Source of the DNA: an uncultured Bacteroidia bacterium
Lineage (GTDB): Bacteria > Bacteroidota > Bacteroidia > Bacteroidales > Prolixibacteraceae
Reading direction: 5' to 3'
Assembly: GCA_903850335.1 (NCBI GenBank)
Contig: CAINLJ010000271.1
Span: 62,001-126,000, forward strand
DNA: 64,000 nt
Shown here one piece after another: positions 8,094-17,618 of the stretch. The notes beneath the pieces were generated by a model. That model did not search any database and was not told the origin of the DNA. It saw nothing but the letters and a program-made list of their open reading frames with translations. How positions within the stretch are numbered: the first letter of the stretch is position 1; each line of letters begins with the position of its first letter. Both the position numbers and the translations under genes were made by a program.

Positions 8094-9269
8094 ATGAAAA
8101 AATTTGTCGTCTTAGTTATTGATGATCAAATAGATAGTAGGAATTCTCTTGCAGAGATTCTCGTTTCAAATGATTTTATAGTTACAACTGCCAATACTGA
8201 TGAAAAGGTATATGAATGCTTAAATAACGAAGTAATTGACCTGATATTTATTTGTTCAGGATATTCAGTTCATCACAATACATCTTTTTGTCGTACCATA
8301 AAGGGAAAATCCGCCTGGACCACTATTCCTGTAATTTTTATACTGGATCACTACGAACAGGCAATTGTCAGGGAAATATATGAATCCGGTTGTGATGATT
8401 ATATCCTGAAACCAATTGTCTGGAATGAATTGATGATGAAATCAAGAATTCACCTGGAACTGAAATACAGCCGTCAGATGGCTAGAAGTGTGAATCAAAT
8501 TCTTGAATCTAAAGTGGAGCAAAGAACACATGAACTTGAAGCTTCCTTAACCAAACTGGTGCAGGCAAATAAGGATCTTGAAATTCTGGAGATAGCTAAG
8601 TCTGAATTTTTCAATATGATTAGTCATGAAATCAGGACCCCGCTTAATGGTATATTAGGGAGCCTGGCTTTGATTGATCGTTTTACCCTTTCCGAAAAGG
8701 TAAAACGATATTTTTCAATTTTAGACTTATCTGTAAAACGTCTGGAGAAGTTTTCCAATACAATCCTTGAAGCTTCTACATTACGTATAAAAGGTGAAAA
8801 AGCATTGAGATTCGAAGATGCTGATATTCTTGTGATGTTTAATTATATTGTAAACCAGCACTTTGAACAGATTTCTGCAAAAAGTATTACTATTGATTTA
8901 AAGAATAATTTAACAAATTCGGTCCTAAGATGCGACAAAAAATATCTTTCAAAGTGTTTGGAGGTAGTCTTGGATAATGCTGTCAAATTCTCACCAACAG
9001 ACAGCATAATAGATGTCGAATTATTCAATGACACAGAGCATAATGTAAAAATAACAATTGCAGATAGTGGAAGTGGATTCTCCGAAAGTTCACTTAGTAC
9101 AATTTTTAATGCAATGGGTAATCTTAAAGCTCATTTTGATAAAAATATTGGCATGGGCCTTCACATGGCAAAATTAATTACAGATGCCCATTCAGGATCT
9201 ATTAAAGCTGGGAATCGAAGTCCTAATGGAGCAATCATCGAGATTTGCTTTCCAAAAAGTCGCAGCTGA
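8094..9269 (+). CDS. Hybrid histidine kinase with N-terminal pseudo-receiver
   Basis: A 391-residue soluble protein. I choose ATG 8094 (MKKFVVLVIDDQ) over the TTG at 8055 because the receiver begins at once and a promoter -7 box ends at 8049. Residues 1-122 form a response-regulator receiver with the acidic pair D10-D11 and the conserved Lys in YILKP near 106. The phospho-acceptor position is Cys54 (in DLIFICSGY) instead of Asp, so it probably cannot be phosphorylated in the usual way. A coiled linker follows, then HisKA with His178 in SHEIRTPLNG, and HATPase_c with NAVKFSP, ADSGSGF and GMGLHMAK motifs. There is no membrane segment and no partner regulator next to it. Confidence 0.9.
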   Translation: MKKFVVLVIDDQIDSRNSLAEILVSNDFIVTTANTDEKVYECLNNEVIDLIFICSGYSVHHNTSFCRTIKGKSAWTTIPVIFILDHYEQAIVREIYESGCDDYILKPIVWNELMMKSRIHLELKYSRQMARSVNQILESKVEQRTHELEASLTKLVQANKDLEILEIAKSEFFNMISHEIRTPLNGILGSLALIDRFTLSEKVKRYFSILDLSVKRLEKFSNTILEASTLRIKGEKALRFEDADILVMFNYIVNQHFEQISAKSITIDLKNNLTNSVLRCDKKYLSKCLEVVLDNAVKFSPTDSIIDVELFNDTEHNVKITIADSGSGFSESSLSTIFNAMGNLKAHFDKNIGMGLHMAKLITDAHSGSIKAGNRSPNGAIIEICFPKSRS

Positions 9270-9320
9270 CAAAGAAAACACATTTTAGATAAGCTGAAAA
9301 TTCTGATGTTTATATAAAAT

Positions 9321-9367
9321 AAGACTGGAATCGAAAAAGGATTATCACTTTCTTCAATTCCAGTCTT
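9321..9367. terminator. Bidirectional terminator-like hairpin between convergent genes
   Basis: AAGACTGGAAT (9321-9331) pairs perfectly with ATTCCAGTCTT (9357-9367), and the stem extends inward with mismatches. It lies between the 3' ends of the kinase and the M16 protease. T-runs are poor on both sides, so efficiency is uncertain. Confidence 0.6.
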
Positions 9368-9392
9368 GAATTATTTATTTCAACAAACAGAT

Positions 9393-12209
9393 TTATTTTT
9401 CTTTCATGGTTTCTTCAGGGACTAATGTTACGCTGAAATAGTTTTTAAAATCAAATATTCGCATTGCCTCTGTTTGTAACGATTTTTGGTTAAGATTGGT
9501 TGTAACCGGATCAAAATCCAGAAAACTTTTAAAATCTCCGTTCATATTCTGATAATATGATTTTAAAGTTGATTGCCAAAAATTATTTTCACGTAAATTA
9601 GTTTCACGTTCACGTTTTAGTTTTTCACGTGCCTTGTCAACCTCTTCCTTTTTGGGTCCATTTGTTATCAAATCCTGGATTATGGCAAATATTTCAGATT
9701 TTAACTCTTTGACTTTCTCAGGGGCACATCCGTAATAGATAGTCATATCGTATTCAGGCACAGGTAAATTTACCGTACCTGGTTGAGCTCCAATATAATA
9801 AACACTAGATTTATCTTCACGAATACTTTCAACAAGTCGTGTGGATAATATTTTGCTTAAGGCATCTATTTCAAGTAGTTCCTTTGGTTCATAGTTCAGA
9901 CTTCCGTGAAATTGAATATATTGGATGGATTTAGGTTCTTTTCCCTTATGTACAATTTTTTCAATAACTCCCGCTGGTTTACGAACTTTAAGGTCAACCC
10001 ATTTTTCATTCTTCTTTGATGATGGTAAGGATCCAAGATATTTCTCGACAAGGGGTTTGAATTTAGCAGGATCAATTTTACCTACGAAGAAAAATGTGAA
10101 CGCTCCCGGATTTGCAAATCTCTCTGCACCAATCTGCTCTATTCTGCTAAATTTAGCTTCATCAAGCATCTCCTTAGTCAGAGGTTTCATTCTGGGATGA
10201 TAATTGGAATTTACCAGTTTAAATGTATCCGAGAACGCACTTTCAGGTGAAACATCCTTATTCTCCAACTGACTTCTCATTCTTGTGATATAGGACGAAA
10301 AGGCTGATTCATCGAATCGGGGATGAGTAAAATAGAGGTTAATAAGCTGAAAAAGTGTTTCAATATCAGACAGATTGGAGGATCCTTCCAGACCTTGGGT
10401 TAGCATCTTGAGCGTTGGATTAACTGAGACTTCTTTGCCAGCAAGCATTTTTTTTAAGGTTGTCAGTTTAAAATCAGCGATTCCACTCATGCTCATAATC
10501 GTTGAAGTAAAGGATGCAGAAACATTATCAGATTGGGAATAAAGTGACCAGCCACCCAGTGAATAACCGCTAAATAAAATTTCATCTTCCTTAAAATCAG
10601 TTTTTTTATAAACAACTTTAATTCCATTTGAGAGTGTCCATTCAGTTGCATCGACTTCCTTAATTTCCTTTTCTCCTGAGATTTTACCTGGTGCAGGGAT
10701 TATTTTCATTAAAGGTTCACTTGAGGTTACATCGGCATACTTCTCTATTACTTGTGATTGAACGTCATCAAGAACTTTACGAATATCTGCTTCTGATGGT
10801 GCCGGACTTGAAATTGATTCCGGTGCAGTAACAATAACAACCCTATTTTCATTTGTTATCCACTTTTTAGCCAGATCATTAACTTCTGCGAGTGTAATTG
10901 TTGGCATGAAGGTTTTATAGTATTCAAATTCCTTTTCTAGTCCTGGAACAGGTTCCTGACGTAATAAAAAATTGCGGCTAAATTCCTGGGCAATACTCAT
11001 GGATTCTCTTTTAGTGCGCTCGTTAAATGCAGTTTCCATCGATTTAACCATTGCGCTTTTATTTCTTTCAAGCTCACTTTCAGTGAAACCAAATTTCTTA
11101 ACTCTCTCATTTTCCAGCAGGACTGCCTTAAGTCCTTCCGGAATCTTCCCGGGATGAGTTATTGCTAATGAATTATAAACATCGCAGGGACCTACCAAAC
11201 CACCATATCCTGCCTGTCCCATTACAAAAGGAGGATTCTCTTTTTGAGTCAATTCGGATAGTCTGAGATTAATCATTTGATTATAAAGACTATATAAAAT
11301 AGAGGTGCGATATCCATTTAAAGTAAGGTCAATTTCCATTGGATGTTTAATATACACTGAAGCCGAAGAGTAGGTTGCTTCTTTATCTGTAACAATTTTG
11401 ATCAAAGTTTCTTTGTGACCAGGAACGGGAAAGAGTTCTTTCTTTCGTGGATTAAGTTTAGGGGCAATTCCTGCGAATTTTTCCTGAATCATTTGAACCA
11501 TTTTAGGTTGGTCAAAATCACCTACAACAATAATAGCCTGAAGATCTGGTCTATACCAATCATTTCTGAATCGTCTTAAAACTTCTGGCTTACAATTATC
11601 AATAATTTCCATCTCGCCAATAGGTAAGCGTTGTGCATATTTCGAGTCATGGAGAAAAACCGGTAACCATTGATTCAACATCCTTTTTTGCGCACCTTGT
11701 CCGTCTCGCCACTCTTCGTGTACCACGTGACGTTCTTTATTTATCTGAGCATCAGAATCACAGACTTGTGCTGCCCAATCATAAATTACCTGAAGACCTT
11801 TTTGAATATATTCATCTTTATCAAGAGGAACTTTTAACATATAAACTGTTTCATCAAAATTCGTATAGGCATTAATTTCAGGACCTGATTCCATTCCTAT
11901 AGATTCGAAATATTTTATGAGCTCATTTTTAGGAAAATTCTTTGTTCCATCAAAGCTCATATGTTCGCAGAAATGAGCAAGTCCAAGCTGATCAGCATCT
12001 TCGAGTATGGAACCTGCCGAAACAACAAGCAACATTTCAGCACGGTTTTTTGGAGTCGAATTTGATTGGACATAATAAGTCAGTCCATTCTTAAGAACCC
12101 CTTTACTGGCAGTTGAACTGAATGGTATTGGATCAGACAGTTTGATTGGCTGTGCAATAAGCTCTAATGTTGCAAATAAAAGCAACGAAATCATTGAAAG
12201 TTTTTTCAT
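9393..12209 (-). CDS. Secreted M16 family zinc peptidase (tandem M16 units)
   Basis: A 938-residue exported protein. A signal peptide (about 1-19) is followed by the catalytic M16 unit with the inverted zinc motif HFCEH at residues 79-83 and the third-ligand region ERHVVHEEW near 162. The second half (from about 520) is a non-catalytic M16 unit, as in the pitrilysin/PqqL-type clamshell. Such peptidases degrade small peptides in the periplasm. The length fits the single-chain M16B/PqqL group. It lies 96 bp downstream of the HAD phosphatase gene; co-transcription is possible but not shown. The substrate is unknown. Confidence 0.92.
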   Translation of the reverse strand: MKKLSMISLLLFATLELIAQPIKLSDPIPFSSTASKGVLKNGLTYYVQSNSTPKNRAEMLLVVSAGSILEDADQLGLAHFCEHMSFDGTKNFPKNELIKYFESIGMESGPEINAYTNFDETVYMLKVPLDKDEYIQKGLQVIYDWAAQVCDSDAQINKERHVVHEEWRDGQGAQKRMLNQWLPVFLHDSKYAQRLPIGEMEIIDNCKPEVLRRFRNDWYRPDLQAIIVVGDFDQPKMVQMIQEKFAGIAPKLNPRKKELFPVPGHKETLIKIVTDKEATYSSASVYIKHPMEIDLTLNGYRTSILYSLYNQMINLRLSELTQKENPPFVMGQAGYGGLVGPCDVYNSLAITHPGKIPEGLKAVLLENERVKKFGFTESELERNKSAMVKSMETAFNERTKRESMSIAQEFSRNFLLRQEPVPGLEKEFEYYKTFMPTITLAEVNDLAKKWITNENRVVIVTAPESISSPAPSEADIRKVLDDVQSQVIEKYADVTSSEPLMKIIPAPGKISGEKEIKEVDATEWTLSNGIKVVYKKTDFKEDEILFSGYSLGGWSLYSQSDNVSASFTSTIMSMSGIADFKLTTLKKMLAGKEVSVNPTLKMLTQGLEGSSNLSDIETLFQLINLYFTHPRFDESAFSSYITRMRSQLENKDVSPESAFSDTFKLVNSNYHPRMKPLTKEMLDEAKFSRIEQIGAERFANPGAFTFFFVGKIDPAKFKPLVEKYLGSLPSSKKNEKWVDLKVRKPAGVIEKIVHKGKEPKSIQYIQFHGSLNYEPKELLEIDALSKILSTRLVESIREDKSSVYYIGAQPGTVNLPVPEYDMTIYYGCAPEKVKELKSEIFAIIQDLITNGPKKEEVDKAREKLKRERETNLRENNFWQSTLKSYYQNMNGDFKSFLDFDPVTTNLNQKSLQTEAMRIFDFKNYFSVTLVPEETMKEK

Positions 12210-12305
12210 CTTAAATTTTTAGTATGCTTTAATTTAGTTGAATATGGATTACTTTACCTGTATATGACGTTGCAGCTCATGTTAAGGTTTCAAAAGTAAA
12301 TGTAT

Positions 12306-13133
12306 TTAGAGATGTTTATTTACAGCATGGCTAAATCCGTCATCATAATGAGCCAGGCTATTAATATATTTCATTTTTAACTCTTCCGGAGCATTTTCTA
12401 CAACGTAGGAATGTTGAGTGAATTCAAGCATTTCAAGATCATTGAAATCATTTCCAATCCCCAATGTATTTTCCCGTGCTATTCCTGTTATCCTGCAGAT
12501 TTCCTGAATACCATGTGCCTTTGAGACTCCATTAGGAAATATCTCCATCCAAATATAATCAGAACTTAGGGGAGAGGTGGTTTTTATCAGGCTCAATTCT
12601 GGGAAGACGGCTTGAATCTTTGCTTTAACTATATTAAATTGATTACTTTCGATAGGGAAATACATGAGAAACTGGGATGCAATAAAAGGATGCTCAGGAT
12701 TGATCCTTACTGCCTCACCAAATTTTTTGTGGTGTTCAACATACCTCGTTAATTCCGGGCATTCATAACTTTCAAACCACCCAAAATTATGATTATCCGG
12801 TAATTCGCGTGAAATTTTGAAATTGTATTTTTCTCCTATTAGAAACTTTGTAATATCTGTTGTTTTATCAAGCCCAATAGATATTGCTTGAATCATCTTT
12901 TGTTTTTTCCAGTCCATGATTCCGGCTCCTGAAGAAAAAATCACATAATCAAAAGGAGATTGTTCATTTAAGACCAACCTTACTTTATAAAGATTACGAC
13001 CTGTTGCAGCAACTCTGCAGACACCGAGAGATTCCAATTTTTCGAGAGTCTGCCAATCTGCCTGACTAATAGTCTGATCGGATTGTAAGAGCGTACCATC
13101 CAGATCGGTAACAACCATTTTTACTTCAAACAT
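12306..13133 (-). CDS. HAD-superfamily Cof-type phosphatase
   Basis: A 275-residue cytoplasmic hydrolase. Motif I is DLDGTLL near residues 9-15, with the nucleophile Asp and the acid/base Asp two residues on. Motif IV is GIGNDFNDLEML near 222-233. A cap of the C2B (Cof) type lies between. These enzymes dephosphorylate sugar phosphates or flavin-type phosphates with broad specificity; the substrate is not predictable. It is the first gene of a possible two-gene unit with the M16 peptidase and is divergent from hppA across a 470-bp gap. Confidence 0.9.
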   Translation of the reverse strand: MFEVKMVVTDLDGTLLQSDQTISQADWQTLEKLESLGVCRVAATGRNLYKVRLVLNEQSPFDYVIFSSGAGIMDWKKQKMIQAISIGLDKTTDITKFLIGEKYNFKISRELPDNHNFGWFESYECPELTRYVEHHKKFGEAVRINPEHPFIASQFLMYFPIESNQFNIVKAKIQAVFPELSLIKTTSPLSSDYIWMEIFPNGVSKAHGIQEICRITGIARENTLGIGNDFNDLEMLEFTQHSYVVENAPEELKMKYINSLAHYDDGFSHAVNKHL

Positions 13134-13603
13134 AGATATTTAATCTCTAAATTTTTAATCTTTTTACTATACGTATAATTGACAGCAAGATACTAAAATG
13201 CAATGGTTTTGAGCAGATATTTTTTAATTTATCAAACAAATAAGAATACTTTTAGTCGTTATTTCTCTTTTATTTTAAAGCATTACAAATTGTAATTATA
13301 TTAAAATAAGCAGTGATTTTTTCGAAAAATCGAATTAAATTCGCTCACTTAAATGTCGATTTTATAAAATACCAAACAATATGATTTACCGGCTTATCAG
13401 GCAAGCCTTTAAACAGGGGAATGCAGAATCGCCTTAGCCAGATTTTAAGTCAGGATCCGATTAATAAATATTCAGTACTAACCTGCTGTTTTCCTCTTTT
13501 CATTTTGGATCCATTTATTCTCTTGATTATCATTTCTTCAATTTGAAATTTCATTCTTTTTATTTTTGATTTCTATACAGATTCATTTTCTAATTTTAAA
13601 CGT
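13134..13603. other. 470-bp gap upstream of the membrane pyrophosphatase gene
   Basis: I find no gene, tRNA or recognised riboswitch here. Visible structure: a dyad ATTACA-AAT-TGTAAT (13282-13296), a near-palindrome around TTTTTTCGAAAAA (13315-13331), and a small hairpin GGCTT/AAGCC (13391-13395 with 13403-13407) in a locally GC-richer patch (13388-13450). Both flanking genes point outward, so at least two promoters should be here. An untypical leader or small RNA for hppA cannot be excluded. Confidence 0.4.
13561..13568 (+). promoter_or_regulatory. Possible -7 element for hppA
   Basis: TATTTTTG matches TAnnTTTG 35 bp before the ATG at 13604. A TTTG lies only 15 bp upstream (13542-13545), which is short for this promoter class. 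Confidence 0.35.
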
Positions 13604-16009
13604 ATGAAACGATTATTTTCTCTTTTCATGATTTCTATTTTGCCGGCTTTGGCCTTTGGGAGCGAGGCTGACCTCAAAATCCCAAACCTTGAACCAGGAC
13701 AATACAACATGCTGGTGTTTGGTTTTTTGATTTGTATTCTTGGATTGTTGTTCGGTTTGTATCAGTTTATCCGTGTTAAGAAACTGGGAGCACACAAGAA
13801 TATGTTGGACGTTGCTAATATTATTTTTGAGACCTGTAAGACCTATCTTATTCAGCAGGGGAAATTTTTATTGATTCTTTTCGCTTTCATTGCCGCTTGT
13901 ATTGCTTTCTATTTTGGATTTTTGCAGCATATGAGCTTTGGTGGAGTCATGCTGATCCTGATGTGGTCGGTTGTCGGAATCCTTGGATCTTATGGGGTTG
14001 CATGGTTTGGAATTCGAATGAACACTTTGGCTAATAGTCGTATGGCATTTGCCTCTCTCGAACGTAAACCATTAAAATTACTGAATATCCCTTTGGATGC
14101 AGGTATGAGCATTGGGGTATTGTTGGTTAGTGTAGAACTTATAATGATGCTTATTATTTTGCTTTTCATTCCCCGCGAATTTGCGGGAGCCAGTTTTATT
14201 GGCTTTGCAATTGGAGAATCTTTAGGAGCTTCGGCATTACGTATCGCAGGTGGTATTTTTACAAAAATTGCTGACATTGGCAGTGACCTGATGAAAGTCG
14301 TTTTCAAAATCAAAGAGGATGACCCAAGAAATCCAGGTGTAATTGCCGATTGTACAGGCGATAATGCAGGTGACAGTGTTGGTCCGACTGCTGACGGATT
14401 TGAGACATACGGCGTTACCGGGGTTGCTCTGATTAGCTTTATTGTTCTTGCAGTATCTAATGTTGCAGATCAGACTCTCTTACTGACATGGATCTTTCTG
14501 ATGCGCGTTTTAATGGTTGTAACTTCAATTGCTTCTTTTTACATCAATAAAATTTATACCAACGCAAAGTATCATAATGTATTAGATCTTGATTTTGAAA
14601 AACCATTAACAACATTGGTTTGGATTACATCAATTCTGTCGATTCTGGTAACATTCGGAGTAAGTTATTTTATGCTTGGTGGTTTGGCCAATAATCTGTG
14701 GCTTACACTTTCGATCATCATCAGCTGTGGAACCCTTGGTGCCGCCTTAATTCCGGAATTTACAAAGATTTTTACAAGCCCAAAATCGGGTCATGTGAAT
14801 GAAATCGTTACAGCATCACGTGAAGGCGGCGCATCACTTAATATTCTTTCAGGTTTGGTCGCTGGTAATTTTAGCGCCTTCTGGCAGGGCATGGTATTCC
14901 TGGTTTTAATGTTTATTGCCTATTTTTCATCTACTCATGGCCTTGATGCCTTGATGATTTATCCTTCGATCTTTGCATTCGGTCTCGTGGCATTCGGTTT
15001 TCTTGGAATGGGTCCTGTTACAATTGCAGTTGATAGCTATGGTCCGGTAACAGATAACGCACAGAGTATTTATGAACTATCTCTGATTGAAGAGAATCCG
15101 GACGCAGCAACTGAAATTCAGAGGGATTTTGGTTTTAAACCTGATTTTGAAAACGCGAAACACTATCTCGAGGCCAATGACGGAGCCGGAAATACTTTTA
15201 AGGCAACAGCAAAACCTGTCCTTATCGGAACTGCTGTTGTAGGAGCTACTACGATGATTTTCTCTCTGATTCTTGTCATCAAACAGAAATTTGGTATTGA
15301 ACCTGAGACGATTCTTAATATTCTTAATCCTTATACAATTTTGGGTTTCCTTGCAGGTGGCACTGTTATTTATTGGTTTACAGGTGCATCTATTCAGGCT
15401 GTAACTACCGGAGCTTATCGTGCTGTCGAATATATTAAGAAAAACATTCAACTTGATGAGGGTGCAGATAGTAGTGCTTCGATCGAAACTTCAAAAGAAG
15501 TTGTTAAGATTTGCACACAATACGCTCAAACTGGTATGTTTAATATATTTATAGCTATCTTCTCATTTGCTCTCGCATTTGCTTTCTTTGCCGGATATCG
15601 TGATATAGCAGCAAAAACAGCTACACATATGTATGCAGCAACCTCTTTCTTTGTAAGTTATCTGATCTCGATTGCTGTATTTGGACTTTTTCAGGCACTC
15701 TTCATGGCAAATGCCGGAGGTGCATGGGATAATGCCAAGAAGGTTGTTGAAGTTGATTTGCGCGAGAAGGGAACTCCTCTTCATGAAGCATCCATTGTAG
15801 GTGATACAGTGGGTGATCCATTCAAGGACACCTCATCCGTTGCTCTAAACCCAATTATCAAGTTTACAACACTATTTGGATTACTTGCAATGGAAATAGC
15901 GATTTCTGACAGTTTCTTTAGTGTAGCTCCTTATGTAGGAGGAGTATTTTTTGCAATCGCACTATATTTTGTTTACCGTTCATTTTATAAAATGCGGATT
16001 GTTAAATAA
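13604..16009 (+). CDS. hppA: Membrane-bound ion-pumping pyrophosphatase, divergent type
   Basis: An 801-residue polytopic membrane protein that couples pyrophosphate hydrolysis to H+ and/or Na+ transport. A signal-like N-terminus (about 1-19) is followed by some 16 hydrophobic segments. The family motifs are present but altered: canonical DVGADLVGKVE reads DIGSDLMKVVFK (near 226-237), and canonical DNVGDNVGDCAG reads DCTGDNAGDSVG (near 249-260). EDDPRNP is intact. The GNTxKA motif near residue 530 has Lys at the position that in classical enzymes distinguishes K+-independent from K+-dependent forms. A third acidic motif, DTVGDPFKDTSS, lies near the C-terminus. The ion specificity of this divergent group should not be assumed. 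Confidence 0.9.
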   Translation: MKRLFSLFMISILPALAFGSEADLKIPNLEPGQYNMLVFGFLICILGLLFGLYQFIRVKKLGAHKNMLDVANIIFETCKTYLIQQGKFLLILFAFIAACIAFYFGFLQHMSFGGVMLILMWSVVGILGSYGVAWFGIRMNTLANSRMAFASLERKPLKLLNIPLDAGMSIGVLLVSVELIMMLIILLFIPREFAGASFIGFAIGESLGASALRIAGGIFTKIADIGSDLMKVVFKIKEDDPRNPGVIADCTGDNAGDSVGPTADGFETYGVTGVALISFIVLAVSNVADQTLLLTWIFLMRVLMVVTSIASFYINKIYTNAKYHNVLDLDFEKPLTTLVWITSILSILVTFGVSYFMLGGLANNLWLTLSIIISCGTLGAALIPEFTKIFTSPKSGHVNEIVTASREGGASLNILSGLVAGNFSAFWQGMVFLVLMFIAYFSSTHGLDALMIYPSIFAFGLVAFGFLGMGPVTIAVDSYGPVTDNAQSIYELSLIEENPDAATEIQRDFGFKPDFENAKHYLEANDGAGNTFKATAKPVLIGTAVVGATTMIFSLILVIKQKFGIEPETILNILNPYTILGFLAGGTVIYWFTGASIQAVTTGAYRAVEYIKKNIQLDEGADSSASIETSKEVVKICTQYAQTGMFNIFIAIFSFALAFAFFAGYRDIAAKTATHMYAATSFFVSYLISIAVFGLFQALFMANAGGAWDNAKKVVEVDLREKGTPLHEASIVGDTVGDPFKDTSSVALNPIIKFTTLFGLLAMEIAISDSFFSVAPYVGGVFFAIALYFVYRSFYKMRIVK

Positions 16010-16141
16010 TCGGCAATCAATATCTACCTTATTTATTTAACAATCTTTAAGGTCTATTGAATTATCTTAACCAAATTCTAACGCATATTTGTGATGTAAG
16101 AGTAAAGCACTTTTTTTCATAGATTTTGGTTAGGTTAACAT

Positions 16142-16172
16142 AGGGCACCCTCAAAAGGGGTGCCTTTTGTTT
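16142..16172 (+). terminator. Rho-independent terminator of hppA
   Basis: GGCACCC (16144-16150) pairs with GGGTGCC (16158-16164) around a 7-nt loop, followed by TTTTGTTTT. It lies about 130 bp after the hppA stop. Confidence 0.88.
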
Positions 16173-16230
16173 TAATTTTGAATAAAATCCTGATAGAAAT
16201 AATAAATTTGTAAATTTTGGTATCTCTACT

Positions 16231-16272
16231 AAAAAAAATGAGTTTATTGAATTATTCCAATAAACTCATTTT
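16231..16272 (-). terminator. Terminator of sucA-sucB (minus strand)
   Basis: A perfect 13-bp stem (AATGAGTTTATTG at 16237-16249 with CAATAAACTCATT at 16258-16270) with an 8-nt loop. Read on the minus strand it is followed by an eight-T run (16231-16238). The 320-bp gap 16010-16329 thus holds two facing terminators and no gene. Confidence 0.88.
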
Positions 16273-16329
16273 AAATTCTTACTGAGATTCAGTTACAGGA
16301 TAGCACTTTTAAGCAAAAGATCAGTAAGA

Positions 16330-17598
16330 TTACAATCCTAATAAAATCTCACCTTCACTCTTACCATTAAAGAGAAGTTTTGAAGGATTCTCAATAAGTT
16401 CCTTTATCTTAACCAGAAAGCCAACCGAATCTTTGCCATCGATTAATCGGTGGTCATAGGAGAGAGCAACATACATCATAGGTCGGATTTCAACTTTCCC
16501 GTTGACTGCAATTGGCCGGTCTTTAATAGAATGCATACCGAGTATTGCACTTTGAGGAGGATTAATGATTGGTGTTGACATGAGAGATCCGAAGACACCT
16601 CCATTTGTTATTGTAAAAGTACCTCCGGTCATTTCCTGGACTGTCAACTTCTTGTCTCTGGCTTTTTCAGCAAGCTCTTTGATCTCACCTTCCAGAGAAC
16701 TAATACTCTTGGTTTCTACATTTCGGATAACAGGAACCATCAGCCCTTTTGGTGTTTGAACCGCAATTCCAATATCATGAAATTTAGGAGTCAATATTTC
16801 ATCACCCTCAATTAATGAGTTTACTGTAGGGTGACTTGATAAAGCTGAGCTGGCTGCCTTGGTGAAAAATGACATAAATCCAATCTTATATCCGTATTTC
16901 TCCAGGAATGGTTGCTGATATTTTTTTCTGAGTTCCATTAATTCAGTCATATCAATCTCATTGAAGGTCGTGAGCATTGCTGTCTCGTTCTTTACTGCAA
17001 CGAGGCGCTGACTTAGTTTACGACGAAGCGGGGACATTGGAATTTTCTCAATATCACGGCTCGCTGCTAAAGTTTGCCCAACAGAAATTTCATTTTGGAT
17101 TCCAAGAACTGCCTCGACATCCTTGCGGACAATCCTACGTAATCCATTGACAATATCATCAATGCTCAAACCGGAATCTTTCATAACTGCTTTTGCAGCC
17201 GGAGTAATTTTAATTTGACTGTTTTCAGCTTTTAAAACCTCTGGTTCGGGATTTGCAATCTCTGGAATTAATTTAGAATATTTAGAAGGGGCTTCAGCTT
17301 CTGATTTTTCCTGAGGATCTCTATTTAACAGTATAGAAGCGTTACTGGCAGGCTGGATGCTATCATCACTATCGATTGTACATGCAACAGATCCTACTGT
17401 GGCTTTTTCTCCTTCTTTAACTAATATTCGTAAAATTCCGGATGAAGTAGCTGCAATTGAAAGAGTAGCTTTATCAGATTCGATTTCAGCTATTTCCTGA
17501 TTTACATTTACATAGGATCCATCATTGGCAAGCCATTTACCGATTTCAACTTCTGTTATTGATTCTCCCGGAGAGGGAATCTTGATTTCAAAAATCAT
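16330..17598 (-). CDS. sucB: 2-oxoglutarate dehydrogenase E2 (dihydrolipoyl succinyltransferase)
   Basis: A 422-residue E2 subunit of the TCA-cycle 2-oxoglutarate dehydrogenase complex. The N-terminal lipoyl domain has the lipoyl Lys at K43 in [10 protein letters not shown] peripheral-subunit-binding segment lies near residues 131-170 ([15 protein letters not shown]). The C-terminal catalytic acyltransferase domain ends with the active-site [12 protein letters not shown] motif near residue 385. It lies 20 bp downstream of sucA, so the two are an operon. The E3 subunit is not in the window. The lipoyl group needs LipA, which is encoded at 31629-32483. Confidence 0.96.
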   Translation of the reverse strand: MIFEIKIPSPGESITEVEIGKWLANDGSYVNVNQEIAEIESDKATLSIAATSSGILRILVKEGEKATVGSVACTIDSDDSIQPASNASILLNRDPQEKSEAEAPSKYSKLIPEIANPEPEVLKAENSQIKITPAAKAVMKDSGLSIDDIVNGLRRIVRKDVEAVLGIQNEISVGQTLAASRDIEKIPMSPLRRKLSQRLVAVKNETAMLTTFNEIDMTELMELRKKYQQPFLEKYGYKIGFMSFFTKAASSALSSHPTVNSLIEGDEILTPKFHDIGIAVQTPKGLMVPVIRNVETKSISSLEGEIKELAEKARDKKLTVQEMTGGTFTITNGGVFGSLMSTPIINPPQSAILGMHSIKDRPIAVNGKVEIRPMMYVALSYDHRLIDGKDSVGFLVKIKELIENPSKLLFNGKSEGEILLGL

Positions 17599-17618
17599 GA
17601 GAGATATATTAAATTTCT

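Noticed and set aside
16066-16133. Inverted repeat TAACCAAA / TTTGGTTA before the hppA terminator
   Set aside because: Eight-base arms with a loop of about 50 nt; no small-RNA promoter seen. Probably chance, though a small RNA cannot be excluded.
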